Shown here: positions 8,905 through 18,145 of the stretch, one piece after another | Numbering within the stretch: the first letter of the stretch is position 1 | How the letters are laid out: each line of letters begins with the position of its first letter | Assembly (NCBI GenBank): GCA_963730115.1 | Contig: CAVSQM010000004.1 | Span: 1 to 64,000 of the forward strand | Length of the DNA stretch: 64,000 bases | Origin: DASQFQ01 sp963730115 | GTDB lineage: Bacteria > Actinomycetota > Thermoleophilia > Solirubrobacterales > Solirubrobacteraceae | Direction of reading: 5' to 3' | Program-made: the position numbers and the translations under genes | The notes under the pieces: model-generated | Seen by the model: the letters and a program-made list of their open reading frames with translations, nothing else | Databases searched by the model: none | What the model was told of the DNA's origin: nothing

Positions 8905-11712
8905 TCAGGTCGTCGGCTCGGCGGCCGAGTTTGTGAGCGCGCTTGGCAGGTCGCGCCGGGATCGGATGTCGAGCTTGCGGTAGGCGCTCGAGAGGTGCAT
9001 CTCGACCGTCTTGACGGTCAGGAACAGGGTTTGGGCGATTTCCTTGTTGGAGGCTCCCTCGGCGGCCATGGTGGCGATCCGCCGTTCGCTCGGGGTGAGC
9101 TCGTCGCGGCGCGCGAAGTCGCCGCGTTCGACGTGGACCCCGCTTGCGGCCAGCTCGTTGCGGGCGTGCTCGGCGACGGCGTGCGCGTGGCAGGCGAGGG
9201 CCAGCTCGTGTCCCGCGCGCAGTGGTGTGCGCGACTCGCGCCGCGCGCCGCGACGGCGCATGATCGCGCCGAGATCGACCAGCGCTCGTGCGAGCTCCAG
9301 CCGTGCCGGGGCGTCACGCAACTGGTCGACGGCCTCTTGGGCGGCGGCTTCGTCGCCGGTCAGCCGGCCGTGGACGCGGAGCGCCGCGCCGAGGCTGGAG
9401 GCGGCGCCGAACCGGCGCGCGACCTCGACCGCGGCGAGCGACTCTCGCCGCGCCTCGTGGTCGCGGCCGAGCGCATGCTGCGCCTCGGCCATGCGCAGCC
9501 GCGTCGTCAGGGCGTGAACGGTCCCCGCGGCCGCAGGCCCGAGCCGCCGGCCGACCTCGCCGAGGTCGTCGAGTGCGGCAGCCGGATCAGCTTGTGTCGC
9601 GCGCAGGCGCGCGCGCGCGTGAAGCAGCTGCGTGAGCGGCCGCGGCGGCGGCACCGTCGCTCCGACCCCCGTCGCCGTCCACGCGGCGGCGGCATCCTCC
9701 ACGCGCGCCTGGTCCACGAGCGCTTCGATCAGCACCGCGGCGGGGATCAGGCGCCACCACTCACGCACGACCTCTCCCGCCTCGAGCGCCGCGCGCGCCA
9801 GCCCCTCGGCTTCCTCGAGGTCCCCCCGCAGCAGGGCGATCCGCGCCCGCCAGGCCATCGCCATGTGGTAATCGCTCAGTGCTCCGCGGTCGCGCGCGCG
9901 CTCGACCGCGCGCTGCGCAAGTCGCTCGGCGGGGTCGTAGCGGTCGGTGGCGGTGAGCGCGACGATCAGCGTGACGAACCACCCGGGGTCGTTGACGGCC
10001 TCGAGGTCCGTCGCGCGGTCGGCGAGGGCCGCCACCTCGCCGGCGTGTCCGCCTCCCTCGAGTCGGGCCCGCGCCAGGTGGGCGAGCAGCCGGCGCTCAT
10101 CCGACGTGTCGCCAGCGATCGGGGCGAGCGCCGCGGCCTCGGAAGCGACCGCATGGAAGCGGCCGATGTCGCTCCATGCCGCGGCCAGGCGAGCGTTCAT
10201 CGCGCGTACCGCGGGCGCACGGTCGCCGCTGGGCAGTGCGATGCCGTCCAGCAGCCTGAGCACCGCCGCGCAACGCGTGGGATCCAGCGCGGCGGCGTGT
10301 CCGGCGGCCACCGCGGCGGCGAGGCGCCCCTGCGGGTCGGTAGCGATACTCGCGGCCTCTAGGAAGCGCTCGCAGGCCTCCGGGTGCCCGAGGCTCTGCT
10401 CGGCCGCTCCGAGCTCCATCAGGACCGCCATTCGCGCGTCGCCCTCGAGCGGCTCCTCGAGCGCACCGCGCAGAAGCGCCGCGGCGGAGGCGGGCGCGGC
10501 GCGGGCGGACGCCCGGGCGGCGGCCTCCCTCAGCGTCACGGCGGCGGCCGCATCGCCGCGTGGCTCCAGCTGCAGCAGCTGTGCGGCGATGCGCTCAGGC
10601 GCGGCGTGGTGGTCGCGGAGCATCTCGACGGCGGCCGCGCGTGCGCTCGCTTGCTCGCCCGCCGGCATGTCCGCGAGCACCGCGCCGCGTAGCAGCTCGT
10701 GCCGGAAGCGAAGCGGCCGGCGATCCGCCAGCACCCCCGCGGACGCGAGCGCGTCTGCCACCGGCTCGGCGGCGGGCGGCGCCAACCCGGCAAGCTCGGC
10801 CGCCAGGCCGGCGGAGACGTCGTTGCCGAGGATGGCGACCGCCCGAGCCAGCGCGCGCGCCGGCGCGTCGAGGCGCGCCATCAGGGTGCGGGCGAGACCC
10901 TGCGGGCGGAGCTCGGCGATGCGCGGCGCCTGCTCTGCGGCCGGCTCCACGCCCTCCACACGCAAGGTCTGGGCGACGTGCGCGATCAGAAACGGGTTCC
11001 CGCCGGTCGCCGCGTGACAGGCCGCGGCGAAGGCCGAGCTCGGCTCACGGTCGAGCTCCCGTGCCAAGTAGCGCGCCGCGCCCTCGGGGCCAAGGGCAGG
11101 CGGCCGCGCCACCTGGACGGTCGGGTCCGCGAGCAGGCCAGCGAGCGCATCCTCGGCGGCCGGCGGCCGCGTTGCCACCAAAACCGCGGCCGACATGCCG
11201 GCCAGGCGCAAGGCCAGAAAGCGCAGGAACGCGACGGACTCCTGGTCGGCCCACTGTGCGTCGTCGACGGCCAGCAGCAGCGGCTCGACCTCGGCGAGCT
11301 CGGCCAGCAGCCAGTACAGCCCGTCGAGGGTGCCCTCGGTCGCGGCAGGGCCGCCGCGCCGCGGGGACGGCCCAAGCGCCGAGCGCGCGAGCGACGCACG
11401 GCCGGCGAAGAGCTCTTCACGCCGCGCCGTGGTGCGCTCGAGCGCTTGACGCACGATCCCGAACGCGAAACCGCGCTCGAGCTCGCTCCCGCGCGCGGCC
11501 AGCACCCGCACGCCGGCGGCGCCGGCACTCGAGACCGCCGCCTCCACCAGCGCCGTCTTGCCGATGCCCGGCTCGCCCTCGAAGACCAGCACGCCACCCC
11601 GCCCGTAGCGCGCTTCGTCGAGCAGGACGTCGACGAGCGCGAGCTCCGCGTCCCGCTCGACCAGCCCGACGGTGCGCATCGGCATCGACGTGACCATAGG
11701 CGCGGTGAACAC
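8905..11712 (-). CDS. large AAA-ATPase/LuxR-family transcriptional regulator (MalT/LAL type)
   Basis: A protein of about 930 residues. The N-terminal P-loop ATPase has Walker A GEPGIGKT (residues 46-53) and a Walker B-like segment LLLAVDDAQWAD near residue 145. A long alanine-rich helical/TPR middle follows. The last ~65 residues are a LuxR helix-turn-helix (LTPSERRIATMAAEGASNKE, then VKTVEMHLSSAYRKL). Such LAL regulators bind ATP and an inducer and activate neighbouring promoters. It is divergent from the SnoaL-like gene at 11789, its likely target. The start is uncertain: GTG 11712 or ATG 11697, 11685 or 11679 are in frame and none has a strong ribosome site. The antisense strand is open for long distances but shows only GC-rich shadow coding. 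Confidence 0.9.
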   Translation of the reverse strand: MFTAPMVTSMPMRTVGLVERDAELALVDVLLDEARYGRGGVLVFEGEPGIGKTALVEAAVSSAGAAGVRVLAARGSELERGFAFGIVRQALERTTARREELFAGRASLARSALGPSPRRGGPAATEGTLDGLYWLLAELAEVEPLLLAVDDAQWADQESVAFLRFLALRLAGMSAAVLVATRPPAAEDALAGLLADPTVQVARPPALGPEGAARYLARELDREPSSAFAAACHAATGGNPFLIAHVAQTLRVEGVEPAAEQAPRIAELRPQGLARTLMARLDAPARALARAVAILGNDVSAGLAAELAGLAPPAAEPVADALASAGVLADRRPLRFRHELLRGAVLADMPAGEQASARAAAVEMLRDHHAAPERIAAQLLQLEPRGDAAAAVTLREAAARASARAAPASAAALLRGALEEPLEGDARMAVLMELGAAEQSLGHPEACERFLEAASIATDPQGRLAAAVAAGHAAALDPTRCAAVLRLLDGIALPSGDRAPAVRAMNARLAAAWSDIGRFHAVASEAAALAPIAGDTSDERRLLAHLARARLEGGGHAGEVAALADRATDLEAVNDPGWFVTLIVALTATDRYDPAERLAQRAVERARDRGALSDYHMAMAWRARIALLRGDLEEAEGLARAALEAGEVVREWWRLIPAAVLIEALVDQARVEDAAAAWTATGVGATVPPPRPLTQLLHARARLRATQADPAAALDDLGEVGRRLGPAAAGTVHALTTRLRMAEAQHALGRDHEARRESLAAVEVARRFGAASSLGAALRVHGRLTGDEAAAQEAVDQLRDAPARLELARALVDLGAIMRRRGARRESRTPLRAGHELALACHAHAVAEHARNELAASGVHVERGDFARRDELTPSERRIATMAAEGASNKEIAQTLFLTVKTVEMHLSSAYRKLDIRSRRDLPSALTNSAAEPTT

Positions 11713-11788
11713 CGCGCGCCAATCCCAGGGTCGATCCCAGGGTCACCACCGTCGCGCCGCGATCCCACCGGGCGCGACGATCCGCGGC

Positions 11789-12208
11789 ATGACCACCACC
11801 ACAAACACCAACGCAGACGCGGCGCTGCGCTCGCTCGAGCTCATCTGCAACGGCGATGCCGGCCCGGCCGTCGACGACGTCATCCATCCCGACTTCGTCA
11901 ATCACAGGCCGGGAGGCGCACGCTGCGGACCGGAGGGCTTCCGCGACGTCGTCCGCTGGCTCGGCGCGGCGTTCGCGGACATCTCGATCACGCCCGAGGA
12001 CGTGATCGCGTGCGGCGACAAGGTCGTCGCGCGCACCCGCTGGAAGGGGCTGCACGTCGGCGAGTTCAAGGGCATCCCGCCCACCAATCGCACGATCGAG
12101 TTCGACCAGATCCACATCTGGCGCATGCAGGACGGCCTGGTCGCGGAAAACTGGGCCTGCATGGACGAGGTCAGCGGGCTCCGTCAGATGGGCGTCGCCC
12201 TCCCGTAA
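11789..12208 (+). CDS. SnoaL-like/ester cyclase family protein
   Basis: The 139-residue single-domain protein has the SnoaL/NTF2 pattern: LICNGDAGPAVDDVIHPDFVNH at the N-terminus, then VRWLGAAFADISI, VARTRWKGLHVGEFKG and IHIWRMQDGLVAENWACMD. Members of this polyketide-cyclase-like group catalyse aldol cyclisations or act as small-molecule isomerases or hydrolases. Many have no known substrate. ATG 11789 is the first methionine that fits the family length. It is divergent from the LuxR regulator with a short intergenic region, so regulation by that neighbour is plausible. Confidence 0.8.
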   Translation: MTTTTNTNADAALRSLELICNGDAGPAVDDVIHPDFVNHRPGGARCGPEGFRDVVRWLGAAFADISITPEDVIACGDKVVARTRWKGLHVGEFKGIPPTNRTIEFDQIHIWRMQDGLVAENWACMDEVSGLRQMGVALP

Positions 12209-12263
12209 CGAGAGAAGGTCAGAACCCCTTGCTGGCCGACCCGTAGCCGTCTGGGGCGGCAAT

Positions 12264-12302
12264 CCGGATGGGTGAGTGGGACGTCGCCCCTCACCCATCC
12301 GG
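12264..12302 (+). terminator. 13-bp perfect hairpin downstream of the SnoaL-like gene
   Basis: CCGGATGGGTGAG pairs perfectly with CTCACCCATCCGG around a 13-nt loop. It begins 55 bp after the stop codon. There is no T-run, as is usual in high-GC actinobacteria, so termination is likely but not certain. It could also be an operator-like palindrome. Confidence 0.6.
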
Positions 12303-12442
12303 TCGAAGTGCGCGACAGCCGAGCCGCCCGAGTTGGCGTGATCGGCCGCCCTCTAAGCGGCCTATGTCGCCGGCGCTGGCCGCGATCAACACCTCCCCGG
12401 GCTCCTCGCTTGGCACGAGCAATGAGCGTCTCGATCGAAGTG

Positions 12443-12527
12443 CAGCCCGCCGCTGCTCCGGACGACGAGCAGGCGTCATTGCGTGACGCCGCCCTCGCTC
12501 TCGCTCATCGCGCATTGCGACAGTGAG
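12443..12527 (-). repeat. dispersed palindromic repeat, copy 6 (degenerate)
   Basis: On the minus strand a decayed core (CACTGTCGCAATGCGCGAT, 12501-12527) is followed by a recognisable right half, GAGCGAGAGCGAGGGCGGC then GCCTGCTCGTCGTCCGGAGC. The half is better conserved than the core. Confidence 0.6.
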
Positions 12528-12649
12528 CTCGACATCAGTTCGCTCGGCCGCTCGTCATCGATCTCGCAGGTCTCGAACTCTAGGATCGCCGCGCTCGCTT
12601 CTGGACGCGTGCAACAGCCTGGCGCAGCCGGCGGCGCGGTTACGCCGAG

Positions 12650-13267
12650 TTATCGGTGATCCCGCTCTCGGCGAGCGCGGATCGCAGCAGCGCGCGCGCC
12701 GAGTGAGCGCATCAGGTCGGCGGCCTCGTCGCGGGAGAGGCCGCCGATGTCGGTGAGCCAGACGAGCGCTTCGATGCCGAGGGTCGCGCGGATGGCGAGC
12801 ACGAGCCGGCGCAGCTCGGCTGCGGGCAGGCGACCGCTCAGCGGCGCGAGCGCATCCTCGATCCAGCCGATCGACCCGCCCTTGCGCAGCGGCAGCGCGT
12901 CTTGGTCCGGCGGCGGCAGTTCGAGCGAGAGGCGCAGCATCGCGCGCAGCTCGGGCTCGTGCTCGAGGAGCTGGCGCGCGATGCTCTCGGTGACGAGCTC
13001 GAGCCGCGCGCCGGGATCGGCCGGCGCGTCGACGTCGAGCAGCGACGGCGCGTCGAGCTCGGGGTAGCTGGCGATCAGCAGCGCCCGCTGGTTGGGGAAG
13101 TAGCGGTAGGCGGTCGTGCGGGAGATCGCGGCGCGCTCGGCGGCCTGCTCGACCGTCGGCGTGACGCCCTCGGCGAGCAGCTCGCGTGTCGCGGCGACCA
13201 TCGCCGCGCGGGTGCGCGCCTTCTGGTGGGTCCTGCCTGTCAGCTCATACGGGGTTGACATGCCCAT
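12650..13267 (-). CDS. TetR/AcrR-family repressor
   Basis: The 205-residue protein has an N-terminal helix-turn-helix (VEQAAERAAISRTTAYRYFP, about residues 40-60) and an all-helical ligand domain. It faces a cupin gene across a short intergenic region holding a promoter and an 8-bp inverted repeat, so it probably represses that gene and itself in response to a small molecule. Two in-frame ATGs (13267, 13261) exist and neither has a strong ribosome site. Confidence 0.85.
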   Translation of the reverse strand: MGMSTPYELTGRTHQKARTRAAMVAATRELLAEGVTPTVEQAAERAAISRTTAYRYFPNQRALLIASYPELDAPSLLDVDAPADPGARLELVTESIARQLLEHEPELRAMLRLSLELPPPDQDALPLRKGGSIGWIEDALAPLSGRLPAAELRRLVLAIRATLGIEALVWLTDIGGLSRDEAADLMRSLGARAAAIRARRERDHR

Positions 13268-13298
13268 GATGGAACTGTAGTGTCCATGTCATGGACAC
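13255..13298 (+). promoter_or_regulatory. promoter and TetR-type operator of the cupin gene
   Basis: TTGACA (13255-13260) and TAGTGT (13278-13283) are separated by 17 bp, a good sigma-70-like promoter. The -10 overlaps a perfect 8-bp inverted repeat, GTGTCCAT-GTC-ATGGACAC (13280-13298). An operator covering the -10 fits repression by the divergent TetR. Confidence 0.7.
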
Positions 13299-13331
13299 CA
13301 GAGTCGCCCATCTGCGCAGCGAGGAGCGCCG

Positions 13332-13919
13332 ATGAGCACCGCAGATCCCGATCATCCGGCAGGACGGCGAGGGCGAGCAGATGTGGTTCGCCGGCGGCGG
13401 GGCGTTCACGTGGAAGGCGACCGCCGCAGAGACCGGCGGCGCGTTCATCCTGCTCGAGGACCGCATGGTGCGCGGGAAGGGCACGCCGCTGCCACCTGCA
13501 TCCGAACGAGGACGAGGCGATCTACGTGCTCGAGGGCGAGTTGCTGGTGCACGTCGAGGGCGAGGAGCATCGCGTCGGCCCCGGTGGCCTCTTCTTCGCG
13601 CCGCGCGGTGTCGCCGCACGCCTTCATGGTCACCTCCGAGACGGCGCGCGTGCTCGCGCTGCAGACGCCCGGGACGGGCGAGGCCTTCTACCGCGACGCC
13701 GGCGAGCCGGTCGACACGCCGGAGGACGCCGCCCGGCCGGCCGACTGGGTGCGGCTGCGCCAGGTGGCAGAGCGATCCGAGAGCATCGAGCTGCTCGGGC
13801 CCCCGCCGTTCGCCGCCGCGCAGCACGAGGCTGCCCCCTCACGCCCTAGCGCGCCAAGCCCGCGAAGGCGAGGAGCTCGACGACTTCCCGCCCCGGCGGG
13901 CGAGCACTCTAACGAGTGA
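13332..13919 (+). pseudogene. cupin-domain protein, frameshifted
   Basis: Segments in three frames make one cupin of about 190 residues: MWFAGGGAFTWKATAAETGG, then HLHPNEDEAIYVLEGELLVH (metal-binding cupin motif 1), then VGPGGLFFAPRGV (motif 2), then FMVTSETARVLALQTPG and a C-terminal helix. Frame changes lie near 13370, 13495 and 13615. The start ATG at 13332 suits the promoter at 13255. Cupins of this layout are often quercetinase-like or small-molecule binding. As written the gene is broken. Because its regulator and promoter are intact, sequencing indels remain possible. Confidence 0.7.
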
Positions 13920-14035
13920 TTGGACGGCGCTGACGGAAGCAGAGCGCTGGTCTCCCATCAAGAGAGACCTCTCCGCCGCGGCGCCGACGACGCTCACTCG
14001 GGACGAGATGCGGGCGTTGTCGCGGACCAGTTGCG

Positions 14036-14059
14036 GAGTGCCGCTTTGCGCGACAAGCG
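14036..14059 (+). repeat. dispersed palindromic repeat, copy 7
   Basis: The core reads GAGTGCCGCTTTGCGCGA, then CAAGCG. It lies immediately downstream (14 bp) of the 3' end of the SRPBCC gene, so it could also fold in that transcript. Confidence 0.8.
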
Positions 14060-14072
14060 GCAGCTGGTCCGG

Positions 14073-14513
14073 CTAGGCAGGCTCGTGCTCGAGCAATCGT
14101 TTGAGGCGCGCCTCGTCCCTTCGGGAGTCACGGGCGAGCAGTCGGGTGAGTACTGGCTCGAGCAGGGAAATGCGACCACGGGCGTGGAACTGCATCCGGC
14201 TGGTCAGGACCGTGTCGGCCCGGCGCGGCTCTGTCAGGTATGAAGCCCGCCCGGTGAGCCAGCCGGAGGGGATCTCGAACTCTACGTAGCGTCCATCCTC
14301 AAAGGCGACGAACCGATTGCGGGTTGCCAGCTTGCGGCCGGCGAAGGTACGGATGAACTCGTGCTCGGTGCCGACCCCGATCGGGCCCTCCGTCAGGCGG
14401 CGCACCTCAGAGAGCCCGTTCTGCCATCGCGGCGCATTGGTCTGATCGGCCACGAAAGCGAAGACTTCGGCGACCGGCCGCGAGATCTCCACCGTTGTCG
14501 TCAGATCGATCAC
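14073..14513 (-). CDS. SRPBCC (START/polyketide-cyclase-like) family protein
   Basis: The 146-residue protein begins MIDLTTTVEISRPVAEVFAF, the typical opening strand and helix of the SRPBCC/CoxG-like fold, followed by NAPRWQNGL and a run of beta strands. These proteins bind hydrophobic ligands in a deep cavity. No catalytic residue can be assigned. It is a single gene between two repeat copies. Confidence 0.8.
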   Translation of the reverse strand: MIDLTTTVEISRPVAEVFAFVADQTNAPRWQNGLSEVRRLTEGPIGVGTEHEFIRTFAGRKLATRNRFVAFEDGRYVEFEIPSGWLTGRASYLTEPRRADTVLTSRMQFHARGRISLLEPVLTRLLARDSRRDEARLKRLLEHEPA

Positions 14514-14623
14514 GGACGCCGTCGAGTATCCCGGATGCGCGAGCCGCCGCCGGCATCGCTAAGACGAGCGGGGCGATGTGTGACGCCATCGCCAGATCGC
14601 AACAGCCCAGCGGCAACCTATGG

Positions 14624-14646
14624 GATGCTGCTTTGCGCGACGAGCG
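14624..14646 (+). repeat. dispersed palindromic repeat, copy 8
   Basis: The core lacks one base (GATGCTGCTTTGCGCGA), then CGAGCG. It lies between the SRPBCC and GNAT genes. Confidence 0.75.
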
Positions 14647-14739
14647 GCACCGCCGCTCGCCTGTCTGCAGTGCTCCCTTTGCCTCAAGGTGCGACAGCGC
14701 CGCGATGTGCCTGAGCACAGAGTGTGCCGCCGCGTGGGA

Positions 14740-15345
14740 TCAGAAGTCGATCCTCATCACGACCCGCCGCGGTGTCGGACGACTCACCTCCGCGAAGCCG
14801 GCCTCGGCCAAGACGCCTTCAGTGCCGACGTGGAGTTCCTCGGCGATCACGTCCTTCGTCGTCATCGGATAGCCCTCGATGGCTCGGGCCCCGCGCTCAC
14901 GGGCGAAATCCACCGCGGCGCGCGCGAGCGCCCGACTGACGCCGCGCTTTCGAAAGCCCGCACGGGTGAACAAACAGGTCACCGCCCAGACGCTGCCGTC
15001 GGTCTTGTCCTCCTCGCGGCCCTCCCACGGTACGCGGGCATTGCGGACGAGGCCTTCGTAGGCGGTGCGGGGCTCGACCGCACACCAGCCGACGGGCTCG
15101 CCGTTGAGGTATGCGACGAGACCGCTCGTGCTGTCAGACCCCGGATGGCCGCAGTCGGTCTGCCGCCGTAGCCGGTGGGCGCGTTCCTCGACGGGAAACT
15201 TCGCGAATGCCTCCCGCGGCCGCAGCTTGTACCGCTGGCACTGGCACCAGCGCGCGGCGCCACGCGTCCCGAAAACGGTCTGCAGGTCCTCCCAGCTCGC
15301 CTCGTTGGCGGGCACGACAGAGATCGCACGCCTCAGCTCCGTCAT
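14740..15345 (-). CDS. GNAT-family N-acetyltransferase
   Basis: The 201-residue protein starts at MTELRRAISVVPANEASWED. It has a cysteine-containing N-terminal part (RWCQCQRYKL), a central strand (GLVAYLNGEPVGWCAVEPRT), and the acetyl-CoA region (WAVTCLFTRAGFRKRGVSRA), where R-x-x-G-[VI] matches GNAT motif A. It probably acetylates an amine substrate using acetyl-CoA. An in-frame extension to 15642 crosses a repeat core and was rejected. It is a single-gene module. Confidence 0.8.
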   Translation of the reverse strand: MTELRRAISVVPANEASWEDLQTVFGTRGAARWCQCQRYKLRPREAFAKFPVEERAHRLRRQTDCGHPGSDSTSGLVAYLNGEPVGWCAVEPRTAYEGLVRNARVPWEGREEDKTDGSVWAVTCLFTRAGFRKRGVSRALARAAVDFARERGARAIEGYPMTTKDVIAEELHVGTEGVLAEAGFAEVSRPTPRRVVMRIDF

Positions 15346-15420
15346 GCGCCCATTGTGCCGATCTACCGCTCCTCCGCCCCTTGCAATCGCCTGCAGCGAC
15401 ACACCGGCCCGCCGACGCGA

Positions 15421-15444
15421 GAGTGCTCCCTTGCGCGAGAAGCG
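15421..15444 (+). repeat. dispersed palindromic repeat, copy 9
   Basis: The core reads GAGTGCTCCCTTGCGCGA, then GAAGCG. It lies about 75 bp upstream of the GNAT start codon. Confidence 0.8.
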
Positions 15445-15709
15445 GTGCTCGTTGTCCGCCACGCCGGCGTCGATGACGGCATCACGTTCGTCGCTCAGAC
15501 GTGGCCGCGCGCGACGAGCGTCGCGGTCGGTCCGGTCGGTGCGAGGGCCCCGCCGGCGCGCTCGGGCGGCGACCGTTTCCCGGGCCGGCTCGGCGGCAAG
15601 CTCGGCGGTGCGCGTGCCGGACATCGTCGCCGATCCTGTCAACCGGGGTGAGCGCGTTCAACCGATCGGTGGATGGCGCGCGGGCCCGCCGGCCGCGACC
15701 GTTGTGCAC

Positions 15710-16594
15710 ATGTCACAGACCATGCTCGCGCCCGAGTGGCGCTTCAAGGACCTGCGGGCGGCCGAGATCGCCAACCTTCCCACGCGGCGGCGCCGGAACT
15801 GGTCGCGCGCCTGGAGCGTCGGCTCCGCGCTCGCCGTCGTGTGGTTCGCCTACGTCGCGGCGTCCGAGCGGCCGCTGCTCGCGTTCGTCGCCGCGATCCT
15901 GGCGGTCTCGACCTGCGGACACATCCTCCAGGCACGGGAGATCGACGCGCAGCTGCGCGCGCCGCAGACGGCCTCGTACGCGTCGTTTGACGAGCCAGGG
16001 CGGTGGGCGCAGACCGGCAGCGACGCGCTGGGCGGCGCGGCCGGCGCGGTGCTGTCCGGCAGCGGCAGCCTGCTCGGCACCGGCCTCGGCTTCGCGAGCA
16101 AGCTCGCCGAGCGGCTGTGGGGGCGGACGAAGCCGCGTCAGTTCGCGCGCTGGGAGGCCGCCATCGCCGCGGACATGCTGCCGTGGGAGCAGCGGCTGGT
16201 GAGCTCCCGTGCGTACATCGCGCCGCACGGGTGGCCACGGCTCCTCTTCATCCTCACGCTCGGGCTCGCGGGGTTCTGGATGTTCAAGCGCGGCTTCATC
16301 ACCGTGACCGATCAGCGGCTGCTGTTCCACCGCCGGTCGTGGCTGCGGCGCCCGCGGCATCGCCTGCACATGTCCTCGCCGCTCGCCGAGGTCGAGGTGC
16401 TCGAGTGGTACTCCGGCGCCTACACCGAGTCGCGCTACCGCGTCCTGATCGTGCGCTGCGCGAACGGCCGCATCGCGCGCTTCAACATCCACAGCGTCTG
16501 GGCCAAGGAAGCCCAGCGGGTATTCGACGTCGTCGCGAGCAACTCGAACCGTCCGCCCGCCTTCCTCGCCGCGCGCTGGATCAGCCCCTCCTGA
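15710..16594 (+). CDS. membrane protein of unknown function with PH-like C-terminal half
   Basis: A 294-residue protein starting MSQTMLAPEWRFKDL. Two hydrophobic segments lie near residues 35-75 (SALAVVWFAYVAASERPLLA, then FVAAILAVSTCGHILQA), a Gly/Ser-rich linker near 105-125, and another membrane segment near 185-200 (LLFILTLGLAGFWMF). The region after it (FITVTDQRLLFHRRSW..., then RIARFNIHSVWAKEAQRVFD) resembles the bacterial PH-like layout in which VTDQRLL begins the domain. Function is unknown. It is alone between repeats 9 and 10. Confidence 0.6.
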   Translation: MSQTMLAPEWRFKDLRAAEIANLPTRRRRNWSRAWSVGSALAVVWFAYVAASERPLLAFVAAILAVSTCGHILQAREIDAQLRAPQTASYASFDEPGRWAQTGSDALGGAAGAVLSGSGSLLGTGLGFASKLAERLWGRTKPRQFARWEAAIAADMLPWEQRLVSSRAYIAPHGWPRLLFILTLGLAGFWMFKRGFITVTDQRLLFHRRSWLRRPRHRLHMSSPLAEVEVLEWYSGAYTESRYRVLIVRCANGRIARFNIHSVWAKEAQRVFDVVASNSNRPPAFLAARWISPS

Positions 16595-16704
16595 ACCTGT
16601 CGGTCCTTTCACCCTCCACGTCCGTCGAGGCGGCCCCAACACGATCGTCTATGGCCCGAAAGAGCTCGCTCCTGCTCGCCACCCACACCGGGTCTGCCAG
16701 CGCC

Positions 16705-16729
16705 GAGGTGCTGCTTTGCGCGAGAGGCG
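16705..16729 (+). repeat. dispersed palindromic repeat, copy 10
   Basis: The core has one inserted G (GAGGTGCTGCTTTGCGCGA), then GAGGCG. It lies 110 bp downstream of the membrane protein gene. Confidence 0.8.
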
Positions 16730-16933
16730 ATAGCTGGTGATACCCGAGCGCGCTGCCGATGGTGCGGCGGTGCGGTCGTCAGCCGGCCTACTCACGTTCG
16801 TCGAATCCCTAAGTCGCGGTGCGGTCGTGCAGCGTGGTCAGGATGCTCGTGAAAAATGTCGAGTTTCGCTGCGCTCGTTCGACGCAGGGGTAGACACGCG
16901 CAAGCCGCGCCAAGCAAACAAAGGAGCTACCAG

Positions 16934-17509
16934 GTGGCATCCGTGCTTTACATGTCCATGTCCCTCGACGGATTCATCGCCGAGCCAAACGAAGACCCTG
17001 GCCGTCTGCACGAGTGGTGGCCGACCGGTGCCGACGCCGACGACAAGGGGAACTCCGGCCGCCTCGTCGGCGTCAACGGTCAGGTCGTTGATGAGTTCGT
17101 GGCGACCGGGGCGGTCGTCGCCGGCCGAGGGACCTTCGAGCCGGCCCGCGGCTGGGGCGGCGACCACCACGATGGCGTATCGATCTTCATCTTCAGCCGA
17201 CGGGAGCCGGGCCTCGATATCAGCGAGTGGCCACTGGTCACCTACGTGAACGACGTCGAGACCGCGATGTCCGAGGCCAAGCGAGCGGCGGGCGACAGGA
17301 ACGTGCTGGTCCACGGCGCCGCAACCGCGCAGCTCGCGCTCGCTGCCGGCATCCTCGACGAGCTCGAGATCCATCTCATCCCGGTGCTCCTCGGCCAAGG
17401 GCGCCGCCTGTTCGACAACCTCCCTCCCGAGCACATCGAGCTCGAGCGCACCCGGATCCTCGAGGGCGAAGCCGGTGTCACCCACATGCACTACCGCGTC
17501 GCACGCTAG
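16934..17509 (+). CDS. dihydrofolate reductase-like (RibD C-terminal domain) reductase
   Basis: The 191-residue protein begins at GTG 16934, seven bases after AAGGAG. It has the RibD_C/YwjB-type opening SVLYMSMSLDGFIAEPNEDP, then VAGRGTFEPARGW, a strand VSIFIFSRREPG, and NVLVHGAATAQLALAAGILD, the NADPH-binding loop typical of this family. Members reduce pteridine-like or other heterocycles with NADPH. This group is distinct from housekeeping FolA and the substrate is usually unknown. It is probably a single transcription unit. Confidence 0.85.
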   Translation: MASVLYMSMSLDGFIAEPNEDPGRLHEWWPTGADADDKGNSGRLVGVNGQVVDEFVATGAVVAGRGTFEPARGWGGDHHDGVSIFIFSRREPGLDISEWPLVTYVNDVETAMSEAKRAAGDRNVLVHGAATAQLALAAGILDELEIHLIPVLLGQGRRLFDNLPPEHIELERTRILEGEAGVTHMHYRVAR

Positions 17510-17966
17510 ATAACCGACGCATCAGATTGCACAGCCGACATGTGGAGGCTGTACGGCGCGGCGGGAGTAGCCAAGCTGCGGAGGTCCTATAACCGGTTCT
17601 ATTCGTTTGGCGTGCTGGAGTAGGCAGGATTAATGCACAGCATCGAGCCCGGGAGCACAACCCGGCGCACATGTGTGCGAACTGCGACGACGCTTTTCGC
17701 CCTGTGCTAACGCTCGGCCTGCCCTTCGTCACACAACTCGCTGTCCTCGCGGTCGTGATCACACCCACGGATGGCTCAGCTGGGACCTGCTCCTCATGCT
17801 TCCCTTGGGCCTAAGTCTTGCCGCCGCATTTCTGAGCGGAATGACACGCCGGCTTCGCAACAATGAACAGTGCGAAAAGCAAGCTCATGTGGCAATGGCG
17901 CTGGGTGATGTGCCCTAGAAGATCGGGCTCCTGCTGCGGGGCGTGACAGTGACCTGACCTCTCCGC
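17510..17966 (+). other. mostly non-coding stretch with a possible remnant of a small membrane protein
   Basis: Two frames contain hydrophobic runs that would join into one two-helix protein: LTLGLPFVTQLAVLAVVIT near 17705-17760, and SWDLLLMLPLGLSLAAAFLS near 17775-17835, with a basic tail (MTRRLRNNEQ). They are out of frame with each other, so this is at best a broken small membrane gene. Nothing else was seen. Confidence 0.3.
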
Positions 17967-17990
17967 GAGTGCTGCTTCGCGCGACAAGCA
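17967..17990 (+). repeat. dispersed palindromic repeat, copy 11
   Basis: The core reads GAGTGCTGCTTCGCGCGA, then CAAGCA. Confidence 0.8.
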
Positions 17991-18145
17991 GTAGCGACGC
18001 TCAAGTGGCCGGCACTATCGGTTCTGCCTCGATGCGGTAGCGAACGCGGGCGGGACTGGCCTGACTTCAGGGTCTGGCCTGACTGCTGTCTGTTGTCCGC
18101 GGGAATCGTGAGCGGTGGGGCGTGGTGCGATCTCGCTGCTCGGCG

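Noticed and set aside
10560..11693. Long plus-strand reading frame opposite the LuxR gene
   Set aside because: Composition is almost only Arg, Ala, Pro and Ser, typical of an antisense shadow of a GC-rich gene. No motif or start signal.
15065..15709. Upstream extension of the membrane protein gene over the GNAT gene
   Set aside because: It runs antisense through the acetyltransferase and across a repeat core. The hydrophobic protein begins naturally at 15710.
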